This document shows, piece by piece, positions 24,715 through 33,138 of a stretch of DNA of 64,000 nucleotides. The position numbers were made by a program, and so were the translations under genes. Positions within the stretch are counted from its first letter, which is position 1. Each line of letters starts with the position of its first letter. The DNA is from an uncultured Chitinophagaceae bacterium (GTDB lineage: Bacteria; Bacteroidota; Bacteroidia; Chitinophagales; Chitinophagaceae), in NCBI GenBank assembly GCA_937907395.1, contig CALCII010000011.1:124001-188000 (forward strand), written 5' to 3'. A model generated the notes under the pieces. The model was not told the origin of the DNA. It worked only from the letters and a program-made list of their open reading frames with translations, and searched no databases.

Positions 24715-27063
24715 ATGATTGATTATTTACAGGGACTCAACGATCGGCAGCGGGAAGCGGTTTTGCATAAGGACGGACCGATCATGATTGTGGCCGGAGC
24801 CGGCAGCGGAAAAACAAAAGTGCTTACCACACGCATTGCCCACCTTATGACAAGTGGTGTGGATGCGTTTAACATACTGGCGCTCACCTTCACCAACAAG
24901 GCGGCGAAGGAAATGAAAGAGCGGGTGGAGCATATTCTTGGAAACAATGAAGCCCGTAATTTATACATCGGTACCTTTCACAGTGTGTTTGCCCGTATCC
25001 TGCGCAGTGAAGCACACCGGCTGGGCTATCCCAATCACTTCACCATTTACGACACAGATGACGCCAAGAGTGTGGTGAAAACAGTGATCAATGAATTGAA
25101 CCTCGACGATAAGCATTACAAACCCAGCACGGTTTACAACCGCATTTCATCGGCTAAAAACTCATTGGTAACAGCAGCCGAATATGCGAATGATTATTAC
25201 ATCCAGCAGGAAGATATGCGGAGCAACCGTCCGGCTATTTCACAGATTTTCGATGCATACGTAAAGCGCTGTTTTAAAAACGGCGCTATGGATTTTGATG
25301 ATCTCTTGCTGAAGTTTTATGAAATCCTCAAAAACTTTCCCGATGCGTTGAGTAAATATCAACACAAGTTCAAATATATTCTCATTGATGAGTACCAGGA
25401 TACCAACCCGGCCCAATATGAAATCATCAAACTGCTCGGAGCTATGCATGAGAATGTATGTGTGGTGGGAGACGATGCACAGAGCATCTACAGTTTCCGT
25501 GGGGCAACCATTGAAAACATTCTTCAGTTTCAGAAAGATTATGACGATGTGAAAGTAGTGAAGCTGGAACAGAATTACCGCAGCACGAAAAGTATTCTGA
25601 ATACGGCCAATGAAGTAATCAAGAATAATAAAGGACAAATTCCGAAAGACCTGTGGACAGAAAATGGGGATGGTGAAAAAATCCGTTTGGTGAGAACGAT
25701 GACGGATAATGATGAAGGAAAATTTGTGGCCGATACCATCCAGGAACAAAAGCTACGCAATCATTTTTTCAATAAGGATTTTGCCATTCTCTACCGCACC
25801 AATGCACAAAGCCGGGCTTTTGAAGAAGCCTTGCGCCGCATGGCGATTCCCTATACGATTTATGGCGGCATCAGCTTCTATCAACGAAAGGAAATCAAAG
25901 ATCTCATTGCTTACCTGCGCATTATCATCAATCCAAACGATGAAGAAGCATTAAAACGTATTATCAACTTCCCAGTTCGTGGCATTGGTAAAACATCCAT
26001 CGACAAAGCGGTGTTGTTTGCCAATGAAAACAACATCAGCATGTGGGAAGTGTTGGAAAAAGCACATGCGTATGGTTACAAAGCCGGCACCTTGCAGGCC
26101 ATCGAAGAATTTGTAACCATGATCAAAAGCTTCGCCAGCATGTTGCAAAAACAGAATGCTTATGAAGTTGCAGTACATGTAGGGAAGCAAACCAATCTTG
26201 TAAAAGAATTATTCAACGATAAGAGTACCGAAGGTGTACAACGTTATGAGAACATCCAGGAATTACTCAACTCTATTAAAGAATGGGTGGAGAGTCCGGA
26301 TAATGAAGATGGTGAAGTGGTGGATAAAACGCTGGCAGCCTACCTGCAACAGATCACCTTGCTTACCGATGCCGATGAAAAAGATCCCGATGCAGATACG
26401 GTGAAACTCATGACCATTCATGCCGCTAAAGGATTGGAGTTTGGCTGTGTGTTTGCAGCCGGACTGGAAGAAATGCTCTTCCCCAATGCCATGAGTATTA
26501 ACACACGAGAAGAACTGGAGGAAGAACGCCGTTTATTTTATGTGGTAATCACAAGAGCGAAGAAAAAACTCTGGATCACCTATGCCAATACACGTTACCG
26601 TTTTGGATCCTTGGTGCAAAATGAACCCAGCCGTTTCCTGGAAGAATTGCCTGAAGCTAATGTTGATCGTAGTTATGCCGGAGGAGGTACACGCAACCAG
26701 GGAAGTTTGTGGGGCAACAGTACAGCAGCCGATCGTATGCGGGGAGGATTTGGTAGTTCACCGGCACGTGAGGCAGAGAAACGCTATGGTCCGCCACCAA
26801 CAAAGAAAAAAGAAACACCGTCTTATATTCCATCGAAACCGGCTGCGCCTAAAGTAGTGGAACACACACCTTCGGCCGATTTTGTAGCCAGTGATACTTC
26901 CAACTTACAAGTGGGACAAAAAGTGGAACACCAGAAATTTGGATTTGGTGAAGTGATTAAGATGGAAGGCGCTGCACATAATCCTATCGCAACCGTGAAG
27001 TTTGATGTGAATGGTGAGAAAAAGATTATGCTGAATTATGCGAAGCTGAGAATCATTGAGTAG
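24715..27063 (+). CDS. pcrA: UvrD/PcrA-type ATP-dependent DNA helicase
   Basis: A 782-residue SF1A 3'-5' helicase for repair and replication-fork maintenance. Motifs: Q motif LNDRQREAV; Walker A IVAGAGSGKTKVL; Ia LTFTNKAAKEM; II ILIDEYQDTNPAQY; III VVGDDAQSIYSFRGA; IV LEQNYRST; V KLMTIHAAKGLEF; VI EERRLFYVVITRAKKKL. The C-terminus has a flexible Gly/Pro/Lys-rich linker and a Tudor-like domain (LQVGQKVEHQKFGFGEVIKMEG) as in PcrA, where it binds RNA polymerase. A TAAATTG just before the ATG resembles the -7 element. The gene name is given by family; UvrD and PcrA are hard to separate here. Confidence 0.95.
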   Translation: MIDYLQGLNDRQREAVLHKDGPIMIVAGAGSGKTKVLTTRIAHLMTSGVDAFNILALTFTNKAAKEMKERVEHILGNNEARNLYIGTFHSVFARILRSEAHRLGYPNHFTIYDTDDAKSVVKTVINELNLDDKHYKPSTVYNRISSAKNSLVTAAEYANDYYIQQEDMRSNRPAISQIFDAYVKRCFKNGAMDFDDLLLKFYEILKNFPDALSKYQHKFKYILIDEYQDTNPAQYEIIKLLGAMHENVCVVGDDAQSIYSFRGATIENILQFQKDYDDVKVVKLEQNYRSTKSILNTANEVIKNNKGQIPKDLWTENGDGEKIRLVRTMTDNDEGKFVADTIQEQKLRNHFFNKDFAILYRTNAQSRAFEEALRRMAIPYTIYGGISFYQRKEIKDLIAYLRIIINPNDEEALKRIINFPVRGIGKTSIDKAVLFANENNISMWEVLEKAHAYGYKAGTLQAIEEFVTMIKSFASMLQKQNAYEVAVHVGKQTNLVKELFNDKSTEGVQRYENIQELLNSIKEWVESPDNEDGEVVDKTLAAYLQQITLLTDADEKDPDADTVKLMTIHAAKGLEFGCVFAAGLEEMLFPNAMSINTREELEEERRLFYVVITRAKKKLWITYANTRYRFGSLVQNEPSRFLEELPEANVDRSYAGGGTRNQGSLWGNSTAADRMRGGFGSSPAREAEKRYGPPPTKKKETPSYIPSKPAAPKVVEHTPSADFVASDTSNLQVGQKVEHQKFGFGEVIKMEGAAHNPIATVKFDVNGEKKIMLNYAKLRIIE

Positions 27064-27182
27064 AAAGAAGATAGAATCGAGAATACAGAACAAAGAATGA
27101 AGAAGTGAAATACATACTAAGGACAATTCCTTCTTCGTTCAAAAATCCTTGTTCTTCTGTTCGTCGGTTCATAAGAATATAA

Positions 27183-27260
27183 GATGTCAGTCATCCTGCG
27201 GATGAGCAGACATCAGGTTAGCCGCTCCGATGTCTGTTCACCTGAAAGGTGACTGACATC
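27183..27260. repeat. Two inverted copies of a 32-nt palindromic repeat
   Basis: 27183-27214 (GATGTCAGTCATCC ... ACATC) and 27229-27260 (GATGTCTGTTCACC ... GACATC) are the same palindrome in opposite orientation, joined by 14 nt, so each folds alone and the pair can fold on itself. Two further copies lie at 46485-46516 and 46790-46821. In the inner stem ATCC/GGAT of one copy is ACCT/AGGT in the other: paired changes. It sits in the gap between pcrA and cysK. Confidence 0.75.
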
Positions 27261-27273
27261 TTTTCAAAATTAA

Positions 27274-27310
27274 AAACAAAGAGCCGTCGCACTGCGACGG
27301 CTCTTTGTTT
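27274..27310. terminator. Bidirectional terminator between convergent pcrA and cysK
   Basis: AAACAAAGAGCCGTCGC (27274-27290), ACT loop, GCGACGGCTCTTTGTTT (27294-27310): a perfect 17-bp stem, T-tailed in both directions. Confidence 0.92.
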
Positions 27311-27327
27311 ATCTCAAAGAAGATTCA

Positions 27328-28239
27328 TTAAAACAATCCTTCAATACTGAAGTAACGTTCACCGGTATCATAGTTAAAAATTAATACACGGCTGCCCGAA
27401 GGAATATCGCTGAGTTTTTTAGCTACTGCAGCCATGGTTGCACCACTGGAGATTCCCTGGAAAATACCTTCTTCTTTTGCCGCACGTTGTGCATATGCAA
27501 ACGCTTCGTCTTTGCTTACTTGAATCACACCATCTAAAACAGTGGTATCAAGATTGGTGGGAATAAATCCGGCACCAATACCCTGAATGGGATGCGGAGA
27601 TGGAGCACCGCCACTGATAACAGGAGATAATTCCGGTTCCACTGCAAATACTTTCAGTGAAGGAAATTTCTTTTTCAGTTCACGTCCCACACCGGTGATA
27701 TGTCCGCCGGTACCTACACCGGTAATTAAATAATCCAACCCTTCCGGAAAATCGGCAATGATTTCCTGTGCGGTTGTTGCAGCATGTACGGCAATGTTGG
27801 CAGGGTTATCAAACTGCTGTGGCATCCATCCGTTAGGCGTTGCTTCCAGTAATTCTTTTGCTTTTTCAATGGCGCCTTTCATTCCTTTTTCACGGGGTGT
27901 GAGTTCAAACGTGGCACCATATACACTCATGAGTTTGCGGCGTTCAATACTCATACTTTCGGGCATCACCAGGATGAGCTGGTATCCTTTCACCGCCGCT
28001 ACCATTGCCAGGCCAATACCTGTGTTACCACTGGTGGGCTCAATGATAATGCTTCCTTCTTTGAGTAATCCTTTTGCTTCGGCATCTTCAATCATGCTCA
28101 ATGCAATACGGTCTTTGATGCTGCCGCCGGGATTTGCTTTTTCCAACTTGCTCCATACTTCAATGTTGTTGGGATACAGTCGGTTGATTTTTACGTGTGG
28201 CGTGTTGCCAATGGTTTGTAAGATGTTGTTTGCTTTCAT
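27328..28239 (-). CDS. cysK: Cysteine synthase (O-acetylserine sulfhydrylase)
   Basis: PLP enzyme that makes cysteine from O-acetylserine and sulfide. 303 residues, normal length. PLP lysine is K42 in NPGGSIKDRIA; the substrate-binding loop is PTSGNTGIGLA; the Gly-rich phosphate loop is TGVGTGGHITGVGR; the C-terminal motif is GISSGATMAA. The ATG at 28239 is used; the longer frame reads into the upstream cysE coding sequence. It follows cysE by 16 bp on the same strand, so the two steps of cysteine synthesis form an operon, and the pair may form the cysteine synthase complex. Confidence 0.96.
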   Translation of the reverse strand: MKANNILQTIGNTPHVKINRLYPNNIEVWSKLEKANPGGSIKDRIALSMIEDAEAKGLLKEGSIIIEPTSGNTGIGLAMVAAVKGYQLILVMPESMSIERRKLMSVYGATFELTPREKGMKGAIEKAKELLEATPNGWMPQQFDNPANIAVHAATTAQEIIADFPEGLDYLITGVGTGGHITGVGRELKKKFPSLKVFAVEPELSPVISGGAPSPHPIQGIGAGFIPTNLDTTVLDGVIQVSKDEAFAYAQRAAKEEGIFQGISSGATMAAVAKKLSDIPSGSRVLIFNYDTGERYFSIEGLF

Positions 28240-28255
28240 GTTTATAATAATTAAA

Positions 28256-29068
28256 TCAGATGACGAAATTGATAGGCTCGGTAAAATCTTTCCGGTCCGA
28301 TACAATGGTTTCACTTTTTGTATACACAATACTGTGTGGCAATACCGAATTGGTAAGCCAGGTGTTTCCACCAATCACACTATCATGCCCCACCACTGTA
28401 TCGCCGCCAAGAATGGTGCTGTTGGCATAGATGGTTACATTGTCTTCAATGGTAGGATGGCGTTTTGTTTTCGCTTCTTCTTTCTTCACCGCTAACGCAC
28501 CCAGCGTTACTCCCTGGTAAATCTTTACATTTTTTCCGATCACTGTTGTTTCACCAATCACCACACCGGTGCCATGATCAATAAAAAATGGACATTCAAT
28601 TCTTGCACCGGGATGAATATCAATTCCCGTGAGGCTATGCGCCCATTCACTCATCACACGGGGCAGGATGGGAATATGTTGTACATATAACGGATGTGTT
28701 AAGCGATAAATTTTAATCGCTAAAAAACCGGGATAGGTTAAAATCACTTCTTCCACAGAATAAGCAGCAGGGTCAAAATCCACAATCAGCTTTGCATCAT
28801 TGATCAGCTGTTCTTTGATGCCGGGTAATTGTGCAAAGAAAGTATCGGTAAGCTGCAACACATTCAACTCCCGTTGATGTGAAAGCGGAGTGAGTATCTC
28901 CACCAATTCTTTCTTAAGTGCAGATAGCTGATGTTCCTGTTCTTCTTCAAACGAACGGGGATTGTCAATCACCGGGAAAATATAATTCACCAACGACTGT
29001 GCAAAGGCAATTACTTTTTGCCTCGAAGGATAATTATTGCTTTGCAGATACCCGGGAAAACGGTTCAT
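28256..29068 (-). CDS. cysE: Serine O-acetyltransferase (EpsC/CysE type)
   Basis: Acetylates serine with acetyl-CoA, first committed step of cysteine synthesis. The 270-residue product has an N-terminal helical domain and a left-handed beta-helix of hexapeptide repeats: GIDIHPGARIECPFFIDHGT, GVVIGETTVIGKNVKIYQGV, HPTIEDNVTIYANSTILGGD. Catalytic Asp and His fall in FIDHGTG. The ATG at 29068 is preferred; a TTG at 29095 would add nine residues. First gene of the cysE-cysK operon; a short palindrome 45-57 nt upstream could be its operator. Confidence 0.93.
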   Translation of the reverse strand: MNRFPGYLQSNNYPSRQKVIAFAQSLVNYIFPVIDNPRSFEEEQEHQLSALKKELVEILTPLSHQRELNVLQLTDTFFAQLPGIKEQLINDAKLIVDFDPAAYSVEEVILTYPGFLAIKIYRLTHPLYVQHIPILPRVMSEWAHSLTGIDIHPGARIECPFFIDHGTGVVIGETTVIGKNVKIYQGVTLGALAVKKEEAKTKRHPTIEDNVTIYANSTILGGDTVVGHDSVIGGNTWLTNSVLPHSIVYTKSETIVSDRKDFTEPINFVI

Positions 29069-29112
29069 ATCACGGTTTTTATATTTGGCAGGCAACCCGG
29101 TTCTGAATAGTC

Positions 29113-29125
29113 TACCAGATTGGTA
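29113..29125. promoter_or_regulatory. Palindrome upstream of cysE, candidate operator
   Basis: TACCA-GAT-TGGTA, a perfect 5+3+5 inverted repeat in an AT-rich context ahead of the cysE-cysK operon. Size and position would suit a dimeric regulator such as an Rrf2-family cysteine regulator; the regulator is not in the window and the identity is inference. Confidence 0.35.
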
Positions 29126-29188
29126 AAGTTAAAGCATTTGGCCCATTGCTTCCGAAATGTGACAGTTCTTTAACACTGTCGTTGCCCG

Positions 29189-29545
29189 TCAGGCTTTTTG
29201 CTTTACAGCTTCTACCGTTTTTTTATCATTCCCGATAAAGATCTGTTTCCCGCTGATTACCACCGGACGTTTCAGAAAGGTATATTCGCTGAGGATATAA
29301 TTGCGGTAATCTTTTTCGGTGAGTACTTTGTCTTTCAGTCCCAATTCCTTGTATTTAATCGCCCTGCGGCTGAAGAGTGCTTCATAGCTGCCTGCCATTT
29401 CCTTCATTTCATCCAGTTGTGCGGGAGTGATGGATGCTGTTTTAATATCCTGCAGTTGAAACCCTTTTTGCTCCAACTTTGTTTCTTTGAGAATGGCCTG
29501 GCAGGTGGTGCAGGTGGCCAGGTGATAAACTTTCTTTTTGCTCAT
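29189..29545 (-). CDS. ArsC/Spx-family thioredoxin-fold protein
   Basis: A 118-residue member of the arsenate reductase (ArsC-like)/YffB/Spx superfamily. The N-terminal strand is followed by CTTCQ, a CxxC centre (TCTTCQAILK); a family-typical SRRAIKYKELGLKD follows, then the conserved FLKRPVVISGKQIFIG near the C-terminus (Arg-Pro cis-proline region). Real arsenate reductases usually have a single catalytic Cys here, and there is no arsR, acr3 or arsB nearby, so a glutathione- or thiol-linked reductase of the YffB type is as likely. Divergent from the sigma-factor gene. Confidence 0.83.
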   Translation of the reverse strand: MSKKKVYHLATCTTCQAILKETKLEQKGFQLQDIKTASITPAQLDEMKEMAGSYEALFSRRAIKYKELGLKDKVLTEKDYRNYILSEYTFLKRPVVISGKQIFIGNDKKTVEAVKQKA

Positions 29546-29594
29546 GTAACAAATACGTGATTTAAACCACCAATGTAACAGAATAAATAATGAT

Positions 29595-30107
29595 TTGTTG
29601 AAACCAACGGCTGTACAGGAACAATTTTTACAAATGCTGAATCAGAACCAGGGCATTGTCCGGAAGGTTTGTCATTTATACAGCCGTAATGAACGGGATC
29701 ATGAAGACCTGTACCAGGAAATTATCATTCAGCTGTGGAAATCATTTTCATCCTTCAGAGGCGAAGCAAAGTTCAGCACCTGGATGTACCGAATTGCACT
29801 GAATACCGCCATCTCAGACATTCGCAAGCAAAGCCGCAAAGTGGAATTGAGTTTCCCTGAATTTTTACCCAGGGAAGAGGCAGATGCCGTTGATGCAGCA
29901 AAAGAAGAACAGATTAAACAGATGTACAGCGCCATTGCCCGGCTGAGTGAAGTGGAAAAAGCGATTGTGATGTTATACCTCGAAGATAAATCCTACGATG
30001 AAATGGAAGAGATCCTCGGTATTTCAAACGGGGCATTGCGGGTGAAAATGAATCGTATCAAAGACAAATTAAGAACCATGACAAAGGAGGACGCATATGG
30101 AACTTGA
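29595..30107 (+). CDS. ECF-type RNA polymerase sigma factor
   Basis: A 170-residue sigma-70-family factor with region 2 (DHEDLYQEIIIQLWKSF, FSTWMYRIALNTAISDIRK) and region 4 (LSEVEKAIVMLYLEDKSYDE, GISNGALRVKMNRIKDKL). The reading frame opens at TTG 29595; the first ATG (29634) would remove residues needed for region 2 helix 1, so a TTG start is inferred. Its stop overlaps the next gene by 11 bp, and that gene has a rare Shine-Dalgarno-like GGAGGA, so the two are translationally coupled. The partner, a membrane protein, probably acts as its anti-sigma or regulator. Confidence 0.85.
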   Translation: MLKPTAVQEQFLQMLNQNQGIVRKVCHLYSRNERDHEDLYQEIIIQLWKSFSSFRGEAKFSTWMYRIALNTAISDIRKQSRKVELSFPEFLPREEADAVDAAKEEQIKQMYSAIARLSEVEKAIVMLYLEDKSYDEMEEILGISNGALRVKMNRIKDKLRTMTKEDAYGT

Positions 30108-30711
30108 TCAACTGAAATCCATCTGGAAAGAATCAGATGCAGCAGTGTCCAATACCTCCGCCGAGGAATTGGATAAAATGCTGCGGATGCAATCGAAAAG
30201 CCCGATTGCAAAAATGAAACGGAATTTATTCTGGGAAATGATTTCTGTGGTAATCACCTATTCCCTGTCGCTTTATTTTTTATCAACACAAAGCTCTCCC
30301 GGGTTTGTGGTGTTGCTGGTCCTTGTTGCGTTAATGTATGTGGTGTATTATTATTACAAACGCAAACTGCTCAGCAATATGGAATGTGTTTCCTGCGAAG
30401 TGAAGAGTAATTTGCAAATGCAACTGGTAACACTTGAAAAATTTGTAAGGGCTTATTTTATTGCCGGCACACTTGCCACTCCCATTGCGTTTTTACTGGG
30501 TTTATATATCGGACTGGAAAAAGGAGGCTTGCATCGTTCATGGACAGGTACCACCATCCCTGCGTTGCTTATTTATGCAGGGTTGGCCATACTCATCACT
30601 GTAGTGATGTATTTTATCAATAAAGGCTATGTTTATAAATTGTACGGACAACACATAGAAAAACTGAAGAATATTGTAAATGAAATGGAAGACATTTCTT
30701 CCAACGCTTAA
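30097..30711 (+). CDS. Membrane protein coupled to the sigma factor, possible anti-sigma
   Basis: A 204-residue protein with a cytoplasmic N-terminal segment (MELDQLKSIWKESDAAVSNT) and four hydrophobic segments (near residues 45-62, 68-85, 122-142, 155-175). The N-terminus begins with the MxLdqLKxxWk pattern common in Bacteroidota proteins encoded right after ECF sigma factors. No zinc anti-sigma motif (HxxxCxxC) is seen. Overlap with the sigma gene and the GGAGGA upstream of its ATG support co-translation. Anti-sigma function is inferred only from context. Confidence 0.7.
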   Translation: MELDQLKSIWKESDAAVSNTSAEELDKMLRMQSKSPIAKMKRNLFWEMISVVITYSLSLYFLSTQSSPGFVVLLVLVALMYVVYYYYKRKLLSNMECVSCEVKSNLQMQLVTLEKFVRAYFIAGTLATPIAFLLGLYIGLEKGGLHRSWTGTTIPALLIYAGLAILITVVMYFINKGYVYKLYGQHIEKLKNIVNEMEDISSNA

Positions 30712-30720
30712 AATTTTCTT

Positions 30721-31569
30721 ATGAAACTCATTTTATTTTCTGTTCTTGTTACGGTTGCAATCACTGCAAATGCACAAACCAGCAGTTTGATGTGGGAAGT
30801 AAGTGGCAATGGTTTGCAACAACCTTCTTATCTCTTTGGCACCATTCACATGATTTGCGAAGATGATTTTATCATGACCGATGTGGTGAAAGAAAAATTC
30901 AAATCCTCTTCACAGATATTCCTGGAACTGGATATGGACGATCCCGGCATGCAAATGAAAATGATGAAGCTGGCCATGTTGCCACAGGGAGAAACCTTGA
31001 AAAAACTCTTTGGTCCTGATTATCCAATGGTGGATAGTTTTTTTCAAAAGAACACACAGTTTTCATTAGCCTTGTTCAACCAGTTCAAACCGTTGATGGT
31101 GATGAGTATGCTCTACCTGAAAATGTTGCCCTGTGAAAACACAGCTTCTTATGAAACCAGGTTCGTTTCCATGGCAAAAGAACAACACAAAGATGTGCAG
31201 GGACTGGAAACAATTGAAGACCAGATGCAGGTGTTTGATAATATCCCCGACAGCCTGGAAGCCATCAATATTGTAAAAATGGTGAAGGAATTCAAACAGC
31301 AGCAAGAACAGTTCGCCGAAATGATAAAAGTGTACAAGCAACAGAACATCGATCAGCTGTTTGATTATGTAAACACATCGCCCGATTTAATGGAATCACA
31401 GGAAGACCTGCTCACCAAACGCAACGCCAACTGGATTCCGGTTATGGAAAAGAACATGAAACAAGCCGGATGCTTCTTTGCCGTGGGAGCAGCACACCTG
31501 GGCGGTGAGATTGGTGTGATTGCCCTGCTGAAGAAAAAAGGATATACGGTGAAGGCGGTAAAACTGTAA
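30721..31569 (+). CDS. TraB/GumN-family protein, secreted
   Basis: A 282-residue exported protein with signal peptide MKLILFSVLVTVAITANA. The TraB/GumN hallmarks are the early YLFGTIHMICEDD (family GTIH) and the late FFAVGAAHLGGEIGVIALLK followed by GYTV (family G-A-x-H-x-x-G). Members are thought to be metal-dependent erythromycin-esterase-like or Tiki-like proteases, but no activity is assured here. It follows the sigma/membrane pair by 9 bp and probably belongs to that transcript. A terminator follows. Confidence 0.85.
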   Translation: MKLILFSVLVTVAITANAQTSSLMWEVSGNGLQQPSYLFGTIHMICEDDFIMTDVVKEKFKSSSQIFLELDMDDPGMQMKMMKLAMLPQGETLKKLFGPDYPMVDSFFQKNTQFSLALFNQFKPLMVMSMLYLKMLPCENTASYETRFVSMAKEQHKDVQGLETIEDQMQVFDNIPDSLEAINIVKMVKEFKQQQEQFAEMIKVYKQQNIDQLFDYVNTSPDLMESQEDLLTKRNANWIPVMEKNMKQAGCFFAVGAAHLGGEIGVIALLKKKGYTVKAVKL

Positions 31570-31593
31570 GAAAAAAGGCAAAAGGTAAAAGTC

Positions 31594-31616
31594 AAAACGG
31601 AGTATCCGTTTTTAAT
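31594..31616 (+). terminator. Terminator after the TraB/GumN gene
   Basis: AAAACGGA (31594-31601), GTA loop, TCCGTTTT (31605-31612), then TAATTTTT. The preceding AAGGTAAAAGTCAAAAC recurs exactly at about 35353-35369, inside the repeat-rich non-coding region. Confidence 0.75.
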
Positions 31617-31643
31617 TTTTACTTTTATTTTTTGACTTTGTCC

Positions 31644-32867
31644 ATGCAACACATCACTGTTCTTCTTTCCAACACATTTCCAAAACAACAACTGGTGAAG
31701 CAATTGCTCAGCGGCATTGCAACAGGTGCATTGAGTCCTTTCAACAGCTCCCATGTGGCTTTGTTTTCCACTTATCGTTTACAACAGTTTCTCGAAGAAG
31801 AGCAACGGCATGAATACTCGGGCATAGATGAAGCAAGAAGCCAATCACTTCGTTCTATGTCGAGCGGCGAACAAAAGAAAGCCCTGCTCAAACATCTCTT
31901 ATCACAAAACCCTGATGTACTGGTGCTCGATAGTCCCTTCGATCATCTCGATACTATTTCACAGGAACAACTGCGCACCCAACTGGAAACAATTGCTCAA
32001 CAAGTGTCCCTTGTTCAACTCATTCACCGAAGAAGAGATGCATTGCCTTTCATTCAAAACCGCATTTATATTGCCGATGATGGAACACAGCTGGACTTTG
32101 AAGAAGTTAATGATCAGCTGTTGCACAACAGTTCTGCTTCCACGATTCCACCTCCATTGGAGTCATATAAAATAGCTTCACATGAATTGGTTTCCTTCCG
32201 TAATGTCAACGTGAGTTACGATGGCCGGGCCATTGTACAACAGATCAGCTGGACCATCAAAGCCGGTGAATTCTGGCAACTGCGTGGACCTAACGGTTCC
32301 GGTAAAACGACGTTGCTCACCATGATCACGGGAGATAATGTAAAAGGATACGGACAGGAACTTTATCTCTTCGGTAAAAAGAAAGGAAGTGGCGAAACCG
32401 TGTGGGACATCAAAAACAAAATCGGCTACCTCACTCCTGCTATGACCGATTTGTTTGTAACACGCCACACGTTACTGGAAATGATTGTATCGGGCTATAA
32501 AGATTCAATTGGTTTGTACACGCTTCCAACCGATCTGGAACAAAGCACCGCATACGAATGGTTGCAATGGCTGCAACTGGAACAGAAAGCCAGCAAACAG
32601 TTCCGTGATTTATCACCGGGGGAACAACGCATGGCGCTCATTGTACGGGCCATGGTGAAACATCCGCCTTTATTGATCTTAGATGAACCCTTAATGGATC
32701 TGGATGATCACAATGCCGAACGTGTGGTGCAACTCGTCAACCGCATTGCAGCCGAAAGTACATCGGCTATCATCTATGTATCGCATCAAACAGAGAAAGG
32801 ATTGCAGCCGCAGCAAATCTTTGAACTAACAAAAACGCCCAACGGATCTGTCGGGCGCATTATATAA
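31644..32867 (+). CDS. ModF/PhrA-like double ABC ATPase with a Walker A-less first half
   Basis: A 407-residue soluble ABC protein of the ModF type, a tandem ATPase without membrane domain. The second half is complete: LRGPNGSGKTTLLTMITGD (Walker A), DLSPGEQRMALIVRAM (signature), LLILDEPLMDLDD (Walker B), YVSHQ (H-loop). The first half has a signature (MSSGEQKKALLKHLL) and Walker B (DVLVLDSPFDHLD) but starts MQHITVLLSNTFPKQQLVKQ with no GxxGxGKS/T, so it cannot bind ATP normally. No molybdate genes are nearby. The ATG at 31644 is used; TGACTTTG directly before it resembles a -7 element, implying a very short leader. Confidence 0.8.
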   Translation: MQHITVLLSNTFPKQQLVKQLLSGIATGALSPFNSSHVALFSTYRLQQFLEEEQRHEYSGIDEARSQSLRSMSSGEQKKALLKHLLSQNPDVLVLDSPFDHLDTISQEQLRTQLETIAQQVSLVQLIHRRRDALPFIQNRIYIADDGTQLDFEEVNDQLLHNSSASTIPPPLESYKIASHELVSFRNVNVSYDGRAIVQQISWTIKAGEFWQLRGPNGSGKTTLLTMITGDNVKGYGQELYLFGKKKGSGETVWDIKNKIGYLTPAMTDLFVTRHTLLEMIVSGYKDSIGLYTLPTDLEQSTAYEWLQWLQLEQKASKQFRDLSPGEQRMALIVRAMVKHPPLLILDEPLMDLDDHNAERVVQLVNRIAAESTSAIIYVSHQTEKGLQPQQIFELTKTPNGSVGRII

Positions 32868-33061
32868 GAAAATCATTCAATATGCTGAGTTGCTGTAATA
32901 ATCAAATTACTCGGAGGTTTACTTTCTGAAGAGCCATATCAAAGCCATGAAGTTGGGCACTACAGTAGTACTATAGCTAAATCAGGGAACCATCCGCCAT
33001 CGGGGTGCCTGTCCGACCCGAAAGAATGAGGGGCGGATATTCGATGGCGGGGCCTTTTTTG

Positions 33062-33089
33062 GTTACTTTTTGGGCAAGCAAAAAGTAAC
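33062..33089. repeat. Perfect hairpin between convergent genes (GTTACTTTTTG)
   Basis: GTTACTTTTTG (33062-33072), GGCAAG loop, CAAAAAGTAAC (33079-33089), preceded by GGGGCCTTTTTT. It acts as a bidirectional stop between the ABC gene and the esterase gene. The same motif occurs widely in Bacteroidota intergenic DNA as far as I recall. The rest of the 271-bp gap (32868-33138) shows no gene. Confidence 0.65.
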
Positions 33090-33138
33090 AAAGAAAAATT
33101 TCATATCTAACCTACCTGATTGAGTAGAATACTTCAAC

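Noticed and set aside
29189..29545. Calling the ArsC-like gene an arsenate resistance reductase
   Set aside because: The CxxC centre and absence of arsenic genes nearby fit the YffB/Spx-like group equally well.
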